A stretch of DNA of 64,000 nucleotides from Voacanga thouarsii. Lineage: Eukaryota > Streptophyta > Magnoliopsida > Gentianales > Apocynaceae. The number at the start of each line of letters is the position of its first letter. The first letter of the stretch is position 1. Position numbers and translations under genes: made by a program. The notes under the pieces are model-generated. The model was given only the letters and a program-made list of their open reading frames with translations. It ran no database searches and had not been told where the DNA came from. The stretch covers positions 1-64,000 of the forward strand of contig JANUWF010002124.1 of the NCBI GenBank assembly GCA_026120185.1. The letters run 5' to 3'. Of the stretch, positions 9,793 to 21,595 are shown piece after piece.

Positions 9793-11537
9793 ATGCTATG
9801 TGTGGTCTACGGACATTGTTTTGGCATGAAATACTGTTTTCATGTATTCATGCTTGTCTTTGTTTACTGTGAAAATTGTTTTCACTCGAGTCCAAATTAT
9901 TTCGAGCTTCGTGGGTTGGGTTCGTAGCATAATATGATTGTGTAAAAGTTATAGCAGATTTCAAAATGTGCTTTCTTTATGTGCTGAAAATTTTCTACAG
10001 AAAAACGTTTTCTTAAACATGGTAGTTGCCCTCCGTTTCATCTTGTGAATTTTATTTTCTATTTTGTTTTGTCTCAACTAACAAATTGGTTGTTGTTTTG
10101 AGCTTCAAAATAGAAAATTCTGTTGAGAATTGTTCTCACCAAAATTCTGCAGAAGATTAGGGCACTAGAAATTGTTTCTAGAAAATTTTTCTAAAAATCG
10201 CTGCCACTTCCCAACTACAGCTGGCGCCGATTATGCTCTGTTTTGCACGATCCAACTATTTAAAAAAAAAAATTATGCAATAGAATTTTGAAAATGGAAA
10301 AATCTCATTTGATAAGAGGCGGCAAAATAAAAACTTTTCTCAATAGTGGGACTACCGTTATCGTTGCGAGACGGGACCCAAAAGCATTTTCTCAAAATAA
10401 GTTTTGAGACAAACAATTTTATTTTTCAAAATTGTGATTTTGGAAATTTAAAATTAATGTATTTTTTTAAAATATTAATTTTAGATTTTATTTTATTTTT
10501 CCAAAATAATGATTTTGGAATAATAAAAGTATATGTTTATTTTGGATAAGCATAGTCAATGACATGGTGGATGGTTATGGACTAAAACCAATTATATCTG
10601 TTCATGCAATTTACAGTTTTGGTTTTTATGAAATAGGGCATGTGTGTCCTGCCTTCTCTAGAATTCTTGTGTAATTCTCTTCTCATCTAACTCCCCTCAA
10701 ATGTAACTCAAGGTTTTCTCTCTTTAGGAAATTATGTAATTAGTCTACATAGGTTAGATAGGAGTAGAATTATTTTATTTTGGAGATGGCAACCAAAACA
10801 AGGCGAGAAGGTAAGACCTTCTTCTTGAATCATGCATGAACACATAGGGTTAACTATATTAATTTCTTTTATGGCTCAAAGAAATTAGTTTAGGATAAAG
10901 TCCATAACCATACCACATAATCGCTTTATTAGCATGATTATCAATAATGTGATTTATTGATTTTGATGCATGTCATTCAATGAAATCACTAAAAGGAACA
11001 AATCCCTCAATCAATATTAAACATAATTCCTTCTGTTAATTTAGTAAGAATGAGAGTTCTTTTTCGAGACCAGGTTATTGGACAAACCCAAGCCTACTTC
11101 ACATCGGGCATGTTCAAGCTATGGAATTAAATTCCTGATTAATGGATCGAGTTTAACTAAATTCTTTATCCTGGTTGGGCAAACTCAAGCATAAAGAAAT
11201 TTAGAGGAAAAGTTGGGGTAGCCCAAAAGGCTTTAAGATTAAAAGCTGTTAATCACCCAATGATCCAATAGTTACATATGATGTAATTGGTATTGGATAC
11301 CTACCAATGAACTCAACGGTAGCTTGTTGGGCAAATCCAAGGTTATTCTTGAGGAATTTGGATACTAGTCCACTGGGAAAGCTTCTAACGAGCTTTCCCA
11401 AATCAGTAAAGGGGGCTATTAGTTTGAGTAAAATAGTGGAGTAAAAATGCGCTTAATTAAAGTCCTAATTATTTGCATATCATGTGCATATACAAATAGC
11501 TAATGCTCTCTATCTTTACATCTAGGTCACTTGCATC
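9793..11537 (+). other. Leader of copia C1 (non-coding, possible intron)
   Basis: About 1.7 kb without coding sequence. The part 10400-10640 (alternating runs around ATTTTGGAA, then a segment with GGTTATGGACTA) is the plus-strand counterpart of the minus-strand copia G leader around 25980-26460. A splice-donor-like GAAG/GTAAGACC near 10810 and an acceptor-like TTTACATCTAG near 11525 lie about 715 bp apart, just ahead of the gag ATG. Confidence 0.6.
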
Positions 11538-12360
11538 ATGTTAACAAACTTGAACTTACGTAGCATCATGGAAACCAACAAGTTAACCGATATAGAAATT
11601 TGAGAATCGTTCTCAAATAGGAAAAGTTGCTCTACGTGCTAGATGCTCCTATTCCACCACCACCAGCCTAAGATGCTCATGCTGATGAACATGCTGTCCA
11701 CAAGAGGCACAAGGAGGATAGTGATGCAACATAATTTATTATGCTGGTATCCATGACTCTTGAGTTGCAAAAATAACATGAGTATACGGATGCTCAATAA
11801 ATCCATTTCACATCTTCAAGAGCTGTTTGATGCCCAAGCCAGAACTGAGAGATATAAGATCGCGAAGTAACTATTTCATTGCAAAATGGTAGAGGCTTCT
11901 GTAGCCACTTATGGGCTGAAGATGTTGGGCTTAATAGAGATGGTTGGATCTCTAGGGATTGCAATTGATCATAACTTAAGTGTTGACTTAATTCTATAGT
12001 CTTTTCCTAATAGTTTCTCACAATTTGTGATTAATTATCAGATGAATAAGATTAAGTCCACCATTCTTGAGTTGATCAATCTCCTCCAAACTACGAAATC
12101 CTTCATGAAGAAGAATTCCAATGCAGTTTTAATGGTATAATCTTCCTCTTCTAAGAAGAAAGTTCAAAAGAAGAAGAAGAAGGCTCCCATAAAGCCCAAA
12201 GGTGGTGTGAACAAAAAGGATGCAGCTACTGAGGGCTCATGCCATCATTGTGGTAAGATGGGCCACTGAGACGTAACTGCAAAGCCTACTTAGAGACCAT
12301 TAAGGACAAGAAGCAGAAGGAGAAGCTTACAAGCACTTCTACTTCTACTCCAGGTATATT
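11538..12360 (+). pseudogene. gag of copia C1 (broken)
   Basis: Begins ATG (11538) and encodes a typical plant copia gag N-terminus with NLNLRSIMETNKL, later LLYVLDAPIPPPP in another frame. Downstream come KSTILELINLLQT and a Lys-rich segment. A CCHC knuckle starts CHHCGKMGH at 12240-12266 and is then split by a one-base change before its last Cys. Several stops and frame changes. Structural protein of the virus-like particle in intact relatives; not functional here. Confidence 0.75.
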
Positions 12361-13740
12361 CATAATTGAGATAAATTCTGCATTTTGAAATGAGATATGG
12401 GTATTAGATACCAAATGTGGATCTCATTTGTGCAATAACTTGCAGGATCTAAAGAGCAGTAGAAGGCTAGAGAAAGGTGACGTGGACCTACGTATTGCAA
12501 ATGGGGCAAAAGTTGTTAAACTTGCTGTGGGGACATATGAGCTAAACCTGCCTTCGGGATTAATTCTAGAACTACAAAACTGTTATTTTATACCAGTTTT
12601 AATGTTGCGTGTTTAGACTTATGTGGATTTCATTTAATATTTAAGAATAAATGTTGTTCTTTTTCATTGAATGATATTCATTATGGTTCAGCAACTATAG
12701 TTAATAGTTTATATGTTCTAAACTTAGATAATCCAATTCTCAATATAAACAATAAGAAACCTAAAATGGATAACTCTAACACTTCTTACTTATGACAATG
12801 TCGTTTGGGCCATGTAAATGAAAATTGTGTTTCTAAGTTATACAAGCTTGGTGACTTAGGGTCATTTGATTATGAATCATATGGCACATGCAAGTTTTGT
12901 TTATTAGGTAAAATGACTAAAACTCCTTTTATAGGAAAAGGAGAATGGGCCAAGGAGTTATTACAACTCATAGATTTTGATGTATGTGGCCCAATGTCAA
13001 TACAAGTAAGAGGAGGTTATAACTATTTCATAACATTTATTGATGATTTCTCATGATACTGATATTTGTATTTAATGAAATACAAATCTGAGACATTTGA
13101 AAGGTTCAAAGACTTCAAGAATTAAATAGAGAAACAACTTGCAAAAAGTAAAAAGACTCTATGATTTGATCGAGGAGGAGAATACTTGAGCCAAGAGTTT
13201 CTGAGTTATCTGAGAGATAATGGGATATTATCTCAATGGACTCCACCACATACACCTTAACATGACGGTGTATCTGAGAAAAGGAATCGAACCCTTCTGG
13301 ACATGGTACAGACCATGATGACTTTTGCAGACCTACCAAAATCGTTTTGGGGGTATGCACTAGAGACTTCTGTTTATACACTAAACAGAGTTCTGACAAA
13401 ATCGGTTGATAATACCCCATTTGAGATGTTCTTTGGTAAGAAACCAAAGTTATCTCACTTGGGAGTATGGGGTTGTCTTGCATTTGTCAAAAGGCCACAG
13501 TCAGACAAACTTGAAAATATGTCTGACAAGTGTTTGTTTGTGGGATATTCGAAAAAATCTTTCGGATATTACTTTTACCTACCCTCCAAAAACAAATTAT
13601 TTGTTTCTAAGCATGCTGTTTTCTTATAGAAGAAGCACATGCTCAAAGGGGACAGTAGGAGTAAGATTGAACTTAGTGAAGTTTATGAAGATCAAACAAA
13701 CTAGGATCAATCGTCTAACCCCACATCTATTGAGAGAATA
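12361..13740 (+). pseudogene. Protease-integrase region of copia C1 (broken, truncated)
   Basis: Protease signature LDTKCGSHLC at about 12400-12430 (Lys replaces the Gly of DTG, so inactive). The GAG-pre-integrase/zinc-binding segment follows (CRLGHVNENC, then CKFCLLGKM at 12890-12920). The integrase core contains DVCGPM, YFITFIDDFS, the FDRGGEYLS block (with TGA before it near 13160), and GVSEKRNRTLLDMVQ with the catalytic Glu. The C-terminal part to about 13640 includes KLFVSKHAVFL. The fragment ends at 13740, exactly where LTR B begins; reverse transcriptase is absent. The tail before the break (ELSEVYEDQ, NPTSIER) matches the minus-strand copia G segment just inside 31074, so C1 and G are one family. 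Confidence 0.85.
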
Positions 13741-16700
13741 TGTGAAACCCCAACTAAAACCAACCTTAAAGTAAGGGGTCGGGATGCATATCATATTTTC
13801 TTGCATGCATAAATATATTTTTATATGATTTTATGTGCTTTGGATTTGTGATTTGTGGTCTAGATGGCTTAATTTTGCTTAGTGAGTAAGAAGGACAAAA
13901 TGGTAATTTTGCTTGAGGTGGAAATAGGGAGATAGCTTGAGGGTTAAATAGGAAAAATATTTGGGAGAGAAAATAAGAACAAGAGTTGTTGTGGTTTAGT
14001 GGTTAGAGGATTGGAATAAATCCTTGAGATCTTGAGTTCAAATTCCATCATTTGAGTTTTAGCAAGATTAAGTTTTATTTTTGGTTAGGTAGGCTATATT
14101 TCGACCTTTGCATGCCTTAGGGAAGAGTAGGAGAGTTGTCTTAGGGGGAGACATTAAAGGAATGTCCTAATTTCATTCTTGTACCCTACAAAAATTTCTA
14201 AGGGATTCATACCCATCTTAATCTCTAGTTTTCCCTACTTCTTAATCACTTAGGTTGTTCAATTCATCTAAGCCTATTTTATTTCTAGAAAAATTCCTGC
14301 AAAGTTCTGTGATATTAAGGTTTCAAAAATGTCTATCTAAGGTATCTTGTTGGCCGAAAATGGGGAGGAGTTATGGAAGGTTCCCAAGAGAATTAATCTC
14401 CATGGTTGAACCTTCAAACTCCAACCTATGTGTTTTCATCTTTTTCATGTAATAATCTAGAAAATTTTCTAGCTTCTTGATCAGTCCAATTGTCAATAAT
14501 TTCAGCCATCTTTCCCTCCCATATACTTCCAGAAAAATGACCAATTCACTCAGCTTTAAGGCTGAAAATTCCAGCCAAAACTGACTGCACAGAAGCTATG
14601 CAAAACCAGGAAAATTCCTGGACAGTTTTCGCAGCTTGGTGAGCCAAAAACCAAGCTGTTTCTTCCAACTTTCCAACCACCAATTTAACCTCGTTCTTCC
14701 TCCATAAAGAAGGCTAGAAACCAGCCTTAAAGGATTCCCCAAAATCCCTTCAATGCTTCTGCAAGTTGGCTGAAGCATGGCAGAAAAATCTGCCCAGAAA
14801 TTTCAGTAAGCCTTGCGAAAGGTTAATTAGAATTTCCAGCTTTGTTCCTCCTTCACCCTTATTCGAAACTTATCCCATTTTTCCTTAAAACCAACCTTGG
14901 ACAGCCATGAACTGAACTTCATCATCCCTACCAGTTTTTTCCACAAAAAGAGCTCCAAGGCTGCTCCTAAATTCTCTCCATCAATCACTCCAATCAAACC
15001 ATCAATTGGAGTCCAAAATTTCAGCAAAATATTCTAGAAAACTTCCATAGATTAACCCTCAACTAACTAGAATATTCCTTCACCATTATATACCATATTT
15101 CGGCCACCCTTAAGCTCATTTGAACAGCATTCATCTCAGCAGAAATTCCAACAATGCAGTCAGCCATTGAAGCTTCCAAAAGACCTCCAACAACAAAAAT
15201 CTTCTTACCATATTTGCTACCACAAAATATTCCCCAAAATATTCTTTTTGAATTTCAAACAACCAGCTCTCATTTCATCACAAATCTAAAAATCCAGTTA
15301 CCAAAAACTCCAAACCAGTCAGCCACTCTTTCCTAACAGAATTTCGGCCAGCTTCATCTATTCTCTCCATTCTCTCCAAACCTCCAAGGACACCAAGAAC
15401 ACATACTACCATTCTCACACCTAAGGCCACTCAAAACCACTTCCATCTTCTCCAAAAAACTCCAGATTATACCTACTCATTCTCGTGAATCCATTCCTGC
15501 AATTTTTAACATCAAACACTGAAATCAAAGTCTAACTTTTGGATAAAAAATCAGAATTTTCTTGAAGGCTCAAGAACACCTTCAAGGTAAGCATGAACGA
15601 TCATCTCCATCTTCATTCATCTTCAACTCTTAATGAATATATATATATACACACAGTAATAGACTTTCTTTCTCTCTCTCTCTCTCTCTCGGCCGAATGG
15701 TTACTCCCACCACGACCATTTTTCTTCTTCTCCTTGGACAGATCAAGCCTTCCTAGTGAGAGGGTTCTCTTGAAACATCCTCAAGGTAGTCATCATTCAA
15801 GTAAGCTTCTTCAAACTCCTCTTTAAATTTTAGATTCATGTCTCTTGGATGTAGTTGGATGAGGATGGAATATATTTGGAGACAGATTATGTCTTTTGTG
15901 ATGGAGTTGGGATTGAAGCATGAGAATGAATGTGTTTGTATGATGGAGATGGGGTTGATGCATGAGATGATTTATCTTGGTTGAATGTACGGCATTTTGA
16001 GGGTTTGTTGCATGCCTTCATGTCGTGAGTAGTATGAATGATCAAGCATGTTAGAGATTATGTCACCTTTGGTGAATAGGGTTTATGTTCATGTATTCTT
16101 GTTAAGGTCGCGAATGTGATTATGTTAGTGGAGTTTGGATCATGTGTTGGTAGATTTGGATCTATGTTTTTATTCATGATTTGGATGTTTTGTTGATTGG
16201 TATAGAGTGTATGCTCAAGATTATGGTTAGCAATAGGAATTATGATCATGACCTTATTGTCCCTAAGCTAATTGAGTTAGCCAATTTCATTTCATCAATA
16301 AAATGATTAATACTATAATTTCTTCTAGTGATTTCGAAAACCCTAGGAAAATGTGGATTTGGACTATTATATAAAATAATGATATTTTTTTCAAATAAAT
16401 GATAACCATTATTAAAGAAATAAAATATATAGATATTATATAAAATAATAATATCAAATAAAGCCTTTTATATAAATAATCATAATAGGTAAAATATTAA
16501 TTTTGTAAGTCTTATATTCATAAATACTATTAAAATTTATTTATTATCTTTTAGTCAAGGCATATTAAAATTTACTTATTATTAATTTTATTTACCAATT
16601 ATTTTCTAACCATTAGTTATTATAAATCATTATTTTGAATAATATTATCTAGGGCCTAGGACCCTTTATCAAATAAACCCTAATTTATTTATAGTAAGAT

Positions 16701-18005
16701 TTAAACTAACAACTTATTAGTAACTATGTCACAAACCCTAGTAATTTTAATATCAAGCTAGATTTATTTTATAAACCTTTTAATTATTATCTAGCCCTAA
16801 AGCTTGGGACACTAGGGTCATGATTGTGGTAAGTTGAACTAGGATTATTTGTGAAAGCAAATTTTAGCTTGAGTTTAATTATGGTTTATGTTTACCCCAA
16901 GCGGGGTTAGGTTAGCTTTTGGAGATCTTTATTCCATCACGAGCAAAGGATCAGGTAAGCTCCTGCATAAAACCTGTTTGTTGCAAAAGTTGTTATGGCA
17001 AGCTAAACACGAAGTTTGTGAACACTGATTTGGTAAAGGCAATTAGGGACTATTTCCTTTCTTGTTTCAGTCAAACCAATTATTTGAAAAACAACAAGCA
17101 GCTTTATTCAAACACTAAACTGTTTCTAAAACTAATTTTGACAAAGACTTTGGAAACCCTTGAGTACCATTTTCAAGTAAAGCTATGTTTTATCAGTTTT
17201 CTCCCAAGTGGGACGAACTACGTTGAGTACTCAATAATGGTAGACTAGTAGTAATAGTTTTGAAGAGCAAGAGTGAGTCTTCTGGCAGGAGGCCACCTCC
17301 AGAAAATGAACTCAACTTAGAGAAATGCCAGTACTACTTAGTCATGCCGGTCCGAGCTAGCAGGTTTCAATCATGTGGACTGTATGTTGCTGGAATGCTC
17401 CACCAGTTTTGTTTGGGTGTAGAGAATGAGGAGTATCTTACCCGGTATGCCGATCACCTACCTTTTGTCAGTTTTCACAAAGTATAGCATTTTGACCATT
17501 GTATGGTTATAGGGCCCAACGTATGGTAACCCATGACCACCCCTTTGAGTGGTTGATTTTATTGTGCTTGTGTGGTTGAAAAAGCCAAAACGCCACTCTT
17601 TGATTTTGAACGTTGTTTATAGCTTGCCAGTATTTTTCTTATGAAGTTTTTACACTTTGCTTTCATGAACTGCTTTCACTGAACACTCAAAACACACACG
17701 GATTTACTGATATTTTTATCTCATCACTCTTCTTACCATGATTTCAGGTCGATCCTACTGTGGGGATGAGTAGCTTGTTGTTGCCTGCCTTAGAAGATTT
17801 TTTGTTATTTAATTTATGTAATGCTTTAGGAGTTGAGAGTGAACAATTTGTATTTTGGATTTGTCTTGAATTTTTGGATTGTAATAAGTTTAAATTTTAA
17901 AGTATTATTTTATTTTTGTTTGTGTGACCTAGTTATAAAGACCCCTTATCATTTGGACGGGGTGACATCCCCGGGCCTGTTGGGCCTAGGTAGTGGGGTG
18001 TTACA
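13741..18005 (+). mobile_element. B-type giant LTR (4265 bp), 5' LTR of element B
   Basis: Begins TGTGAAACCCC and ends GGGGTGTTACA, followed by a primer-binding site. The whole length aligns with the reverse complement of 36407-40733, and its 3' three-quarters with 49959-53568. The 3' third resembles the A-type LTR, including GAGTACTCAATAA, GGCAGGAGGCCACCTC and the U5 end. A CT microsatellite lies at 15666-15690. No coding content is seen. Confidence 0.9.
15644..15692. repeat. AT/AC and CT microsatellites in B-type LTR
   Basis: Short AT and AC runs at 15644-15656 are followed by a CT run at about 15667-15690, just before CGGCCGAATGG. The same site is a microsatellite in the two other B-type LTRs. 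Confidence 0.8.
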
Positions 18006-18007
18006 AG

Positions 18008-18020
18008 TGGTATCAGAGCC
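18008..18020 (+). other. Primer-binding site of element B (initiator Met tRNA)
   Basis: TGGTATCAGAGCC starts two bases after the LTR end; it is a full-length match to the usual initiator Met tRNA primer site. Confidence 0.9.
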
Positions 18021-18103
18021 TAGATTTAGGCAAACATTGATAGTGTATGTTCTATTTATTTAAATTCAAATCTTTATCTAACCTATCTTGTTTATGCTGT
18101 GGG

Positions 18104-18457
18104 ATGGTTAGAATGCTTAGAACCGCGAGGAAGGGGCAGCAATGGCATCCTCCTATCTCTATCTATCCAAAAGACCTTCCAGTACCCCAACCTACTTTTC
18201 AGCCAGTTTTTCCTTTGGAGGATAGTAGTGATGATGAGGTCCCGATCCACGAGTTACCCCCAATCCCCGTGATAGAATTGAGTTCTGATAGTAAAGATGA
18301 GGAGATAGTCGTGGAGCATGTTTCCTACCCTCCTAGTCCTATAGAGGATTTATCAGCAGATAGTGATTACCCGAGGGAGATAGGTTATAAGTCTTCACCT
18401 AGGCCTTCTTTCATTCCTCCATCCAGCCGAGTTGAGCCCGGAGAGAGTTCTAGGTGA
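18104..18457 (+). CDS. Small acidic ORF between PBS and gag of element B
   Basis: An intact ORF of 117 residues starting at ATG 18104 (MVRMLRTARKGQQW). The frame is open a further 19 codons upstream, but the ATG at 18104 lines up with the TTG at 1821 of element K. The product begins with a basic stretch, then is rich in Pro, Asp, Glu and Ser with acidic clusters (EDSSDDEVP, SSDSKDEEIVVE, SADSDYPRE). No transmembrane segment or enzyme motif is visible. It sits about 85 bp after the PBS and 365 bp before the gag ATG. I do not recognise the family. A low-complexity acidic product could be disordered; function unknown. Confidence 0.55.
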   Translation: MVRMLRTARKGQQWHPPISIYPKDLPVPQPTFQPVFPLEDSSDDEVPIHELPPIPVIELSSDSKDEEIVVEHVSYPPSPIEDLSADSDYPREIGYKSSPRPSFIPPSSRVEPGESSR

Positions 18458-18822
18458 CCCAAGAAGGAGCCAATGGAGGGGTTTGCCAATGGAACTGGGG
18501 TAGACTTCTCTAAGAACTCTGGGGAATTGTTGTACGAGGCTGATTTTGAGGATTTTGACAAAGACTAGAGGGCTGAGAGTTGTTTTGATCAGGATGTATA
18601 TTTATTATTTTTTGTAAGCATTTATGTTAAGGAATTTTATTTTTGTTTTCTATTTAAATTTAAAATTTATGCAAACAAAAATTTGAGAGAAAATTTATGA
18701 GTAATTCTTTAGACAAAAACTTGCATAGAATTTCCCTTTACTTATACCTGACTGTGAATGCATGCTCAACTAAATGATTTAATCATTGAATGCATACATT
18801 TAACATTTAGGTATGGTTTAGA
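18458..18822 (+). other. Spacer between accessory ORF and gag of element B
   Basis: AT-rich internal sequence. The first 110 bp continue acidic codons after the stop (18455-18457); the rest is non-coding up to the gag ATG. Confidence 0.5.
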
Positions 18823-19075
18823 ATGGCACCCAAGCACCGTGTAGCTTCGTCAAGAAGAAGGATTCCGGAAGCAGATCACGTGGCACCAGAAGTTGAGATG
18901 ACCCAGATGCAATCACCCAACCGGGGTAATGAGAGTGAATTGGATATGGGAATGGGGTCTGACGCACCGATTGATGTGTCAGTGAGACAGACATTCAGTT
19001 AGATGGCAGAGATTTTGCAGACCCTGATCGAGTGGAGGAACCCCAAGGGAGAGGATGTTGCCTATATCTTGAAGA
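18823..19075 (+). pseudogene. gag N-terminal stump of element B
   Basis: Starts ATG 18823 (MAPKHRVASSRRRIPEAD), followed by an acidic linker and QTFS, stop, MAEILQTLIEW. The TAG at 19000-19002 replaces the Gln expected before the Met. Alignment with gag of K is clear through the MA(E/S)ILQ segment. The reading stops near 19075, where LTR tail sequence begins; the rest of gag and all of pol are deleted. Confidence 0.75.
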
Positions 19076-19289
19076 CACTTTATTATATTTTTTTCTATGT
19101 ATTGCTTTTGAGAGATAGTAGCAGACATTTATTTTTGAATTTGTTCATGTTTTACTGGGTTGTAATAAGTTAAATTTTGAAGTATTTCTTTTATTTTATT
19201 TTGTGTATATCCTATTTTTAAGGACCCCTTGTACTATGGATGGGGTGACACCCCCAGCCCTAATGGGGCATAGGTAGTGGGGTGTTACA
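19076..19289 (+). mobile_element. 3' LTR tail of element B
   Basis: Matches the last 220 bp or so of the LTR at 13741-18005, ending TAGTGGGGTGTTACA. It is fused directly to the gag stump. The 5-bp flanks (13736-13740 GAATA; 19290-19294 GGTGA) differ, so this is not a simple insertion with both original ends. Confidence 0.8.
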
Positions 19290-20101
19290 GGTGAGCATGG
19301 ACTTCAAGTAGGCAATGGAACAAGAATATGGGCTAAAGCAGTGGGAGATCTTGAGCTTATTTTTTATTGTAATAGGAAGTTAATTTTTAAAGATATTTTA
19401 TATGTTTCTTGTCTTAATAGAATTTGATTTTAGTTTTCAAATTGATGAATCAAGGATATTCTGTTTCATTTCGTTCTGGTGTTTCCATCATTAGAGATGG
19501 TCATTTAATTTGTACAGGAAACAGGTATGGAAATCTCTTTTATATACATCCTCTTAGAAATCAAGAAAATAATATTCAAACTAAACTTGATAATAAAAAG
19601 AGAAAGACCATATCAAATGACTCGTATTTGTGGCATCTAAGACTGGGACATACAAATCCCAATCGGATTCAGAGGCAAATCTACAATAGGCCTTTAGGTT
19701 CGTTGAGATTGCAAGAATGACCTTAGTGTGATTCTTGCCTTAAAGGTAAAATGACCATAGGGTCCATTACGAAAAAGATGGATAGAGCCATAGAAATGCT
19801 AGCACTAGTTCATATAGATATTTGTGATCCAATGACTACACAAGCTAGGGGAGGCTACGAGTACTTCATCACTTTCACAGATGATCACACTCGTTTTGGT
19901 TGTATTTATCTGATGAGGTGTAAGTTTGACTCTTTTGATAAATTCAAGGAGTTTAAGGCTGAAGTGGAGTATCAAACAGATAAATTAATTAAAACTCTGA
20001 GATCGGATCGGAGTAACGAGTACCTCCTCGGTGAGTTCAAAGATTACTTGGTACATCATGACATAGTATCTCAACTAACCGTGCCTGGGACTCCCCAATA
20101 G
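19290..20101 (+). pseudogene. Copia C2: pre-integrase and integrase (broken)
   Basis: Starts inside a copia pol at GEHGLQVGNGTRIW and continues with a pre-integrase zinc-binding segment (LWHLRLGHTNPNRIQ, 19630-19672), DICDPMTTQARGG, and the core (YFITFTDDHTRFG; LRSDRSNEYLLG). Stops occur at about 19420 and 19720 and at 20099. The gene order and many residues match copia J on the minus strand (62124-61000), so C2 and J are one family. The left end is a joint to the LTR tail of B. Confidence 0.85.
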
Positions 20102-21268
20102 AACATCGTAGCTAAGAGTAGGAATAGAACTTTAATGGAATTGTTCAGAAGCATCAGGGGTCATGCGCCTCTTCGTATTTCTTTTTGGGGGTATGACTTA
20201 GAAATATCGGCATATATTTAGAGGTTGTCCCTTCCAAATCAGTACCTAGGACATCCTATGAGATGTAGACTGGATGAAAGCTAAGTTTGAACCATCTCAC
20301 GATATGAGGTTGTCCAGCTTATATGCTGACAAAAGGAAGTAAGCTAGAACCAATATCAAAATTGTGCTACTTCGTTAGGTACCCGAAAGGAACAAGAGGT
20401 GGATATTTCTATCATCCTCAAGAACATAAAGTACTTGTTAGTACTAATACTAGATACTCAGAGGATGGACAAGTTACTTTCACCATAGGTTCATGTAGAA
20501 TAGAGTCAGAAGAGAAGTTGGTCACTACTTTAACTTCAAGTACCTCTAACACCCTAATCGAGTAACTATGAGAAACACTACCAGATGTTCCTATACAAAC
20601 TAAGCCCTATCATAGTAGAAGTATCATAAGAGTTCTGGATAGGTGGACCAAAGAGATCTATGATCTAGTCACGGTCATCAGGAACAAGATCCCAGTAGAT
20701 ACAAGGAGGCCATTGTTAATACTAATGCAGACAAATGGTAGCTAGCCATGAATACCGAGATTGAGTCCATGTAACTTATTAAGGGCTGGGATCTTGTCAC
20801 TGCACCTGATGGGATAAAACCCCTTGGGTGTAAATGGGTAGACAAGAGGAAGAGAGGTGCAAATAGAAAGGTTGAAACCTATAAAGTAAGGTTAGCTGCT
20901 AAAAGTTATACTAAAAAAGGAGCAATCGATTGTGAGGAAACCTTTTAAACCAGTAGCTATGCTTAAGTCTATTTGAATTCCCTTAGCCATCGTATGTCAT
21001 TATGACTACGAGATATAGCAAATAGATGTTAAGACAACCTTCTTAAATGGATATCTTAGCAAAAACATCTATATGTCCCAGCTAAAATATTTTGTTGCTA
21101 GAAGTCAAGAACAAATGGCCTGTAAGCTTAAGAAGTCCATCTATGGACCTAAGTGAGCGTCACGAGCATGGAACATACGTTTTGATGAAACTGTGAAAGC
21201 TCATGAATTCATTCAAAACGTAGATGAACCATGTGTATATAGGAAATTAGATAATGGCAATGATTAAG
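20102..21268 (+). pseudogene. Copia C2: integrase end and reverse transcriptase (broken)
   Basis: Contains the end of the integrase core with SRNRTLMELFRS and a hinge segment (KGSKLEP, GGYFYHPQEHKVLV; 20323-20565). Reverse transcriptase follows, with CKWVDKRKRG, VETYKVRLAAKSYTKKG and DCEETF (20820-20945), IDVKTTFLNGYLS and KLKKSIYG in shifted frames, and VDEPCVYRK near 21225-21245. Multiple stops. It ends at about 21268, where a D-type LTR fragment begins, before the YVDD region and RNase H. Confidence 0.8.
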
Positions 21269-21577
21269 TCAAAGAGTTAGTCTCATCTTTGATGTTGTCT
21301 CAAAATCTTAAGGGATAATATCAACTTCATCTATATTCTTATATGCTCGGTGACCTAGTATGTTTTATAGGATTGAGTTAAGTGCCTTCGAATTCCTATC
21401 CTTGGTGTTCTAATCTCTAGTTAGATTAGGGTGTTAAGGTGTTTTTGAAGTAGGATAGATTTACATTATCACAAGAGTGTTAATTTATTTGCATTTTGGT
21501 ATTCTTGTGTGTGAGTTCGTTAGGGCACTTGTTCTTGAGCCCAAAATATGTTTTTGGAGCTTCCTAAGATCATCTTA
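21269..21577 (+). mobile_element. 5' LTR remnant of element D (last 310 bp)
   Basis: Aligns with 25670-25978 and with 58830-59142, all three ending near AGATCAT followed by AG and a primer-binding site. The 5' part of this LTR is missing, cut at the joint with copia C2. Confidence 0.8.
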
Positions 21578-21579
21578 AG

Positions 21580-21595
21580 TGGTATAAGAGCTTGC
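21580..21595 (+). other. Primer-binding site of element D
   Basis: TGGTATAAGAGCTTGC, one change from TGGTATCAGAGC (initiator Met tRNA); the D3 copy at 59145-59160 has the unmutated form. Confidence 0.75.

Noticed and set aside
18104..18457. Host nuclear acidic protein gene
   Set aside because: It lies between the PBS and gag of an LTR element and has a counterpart in element K at the same place.
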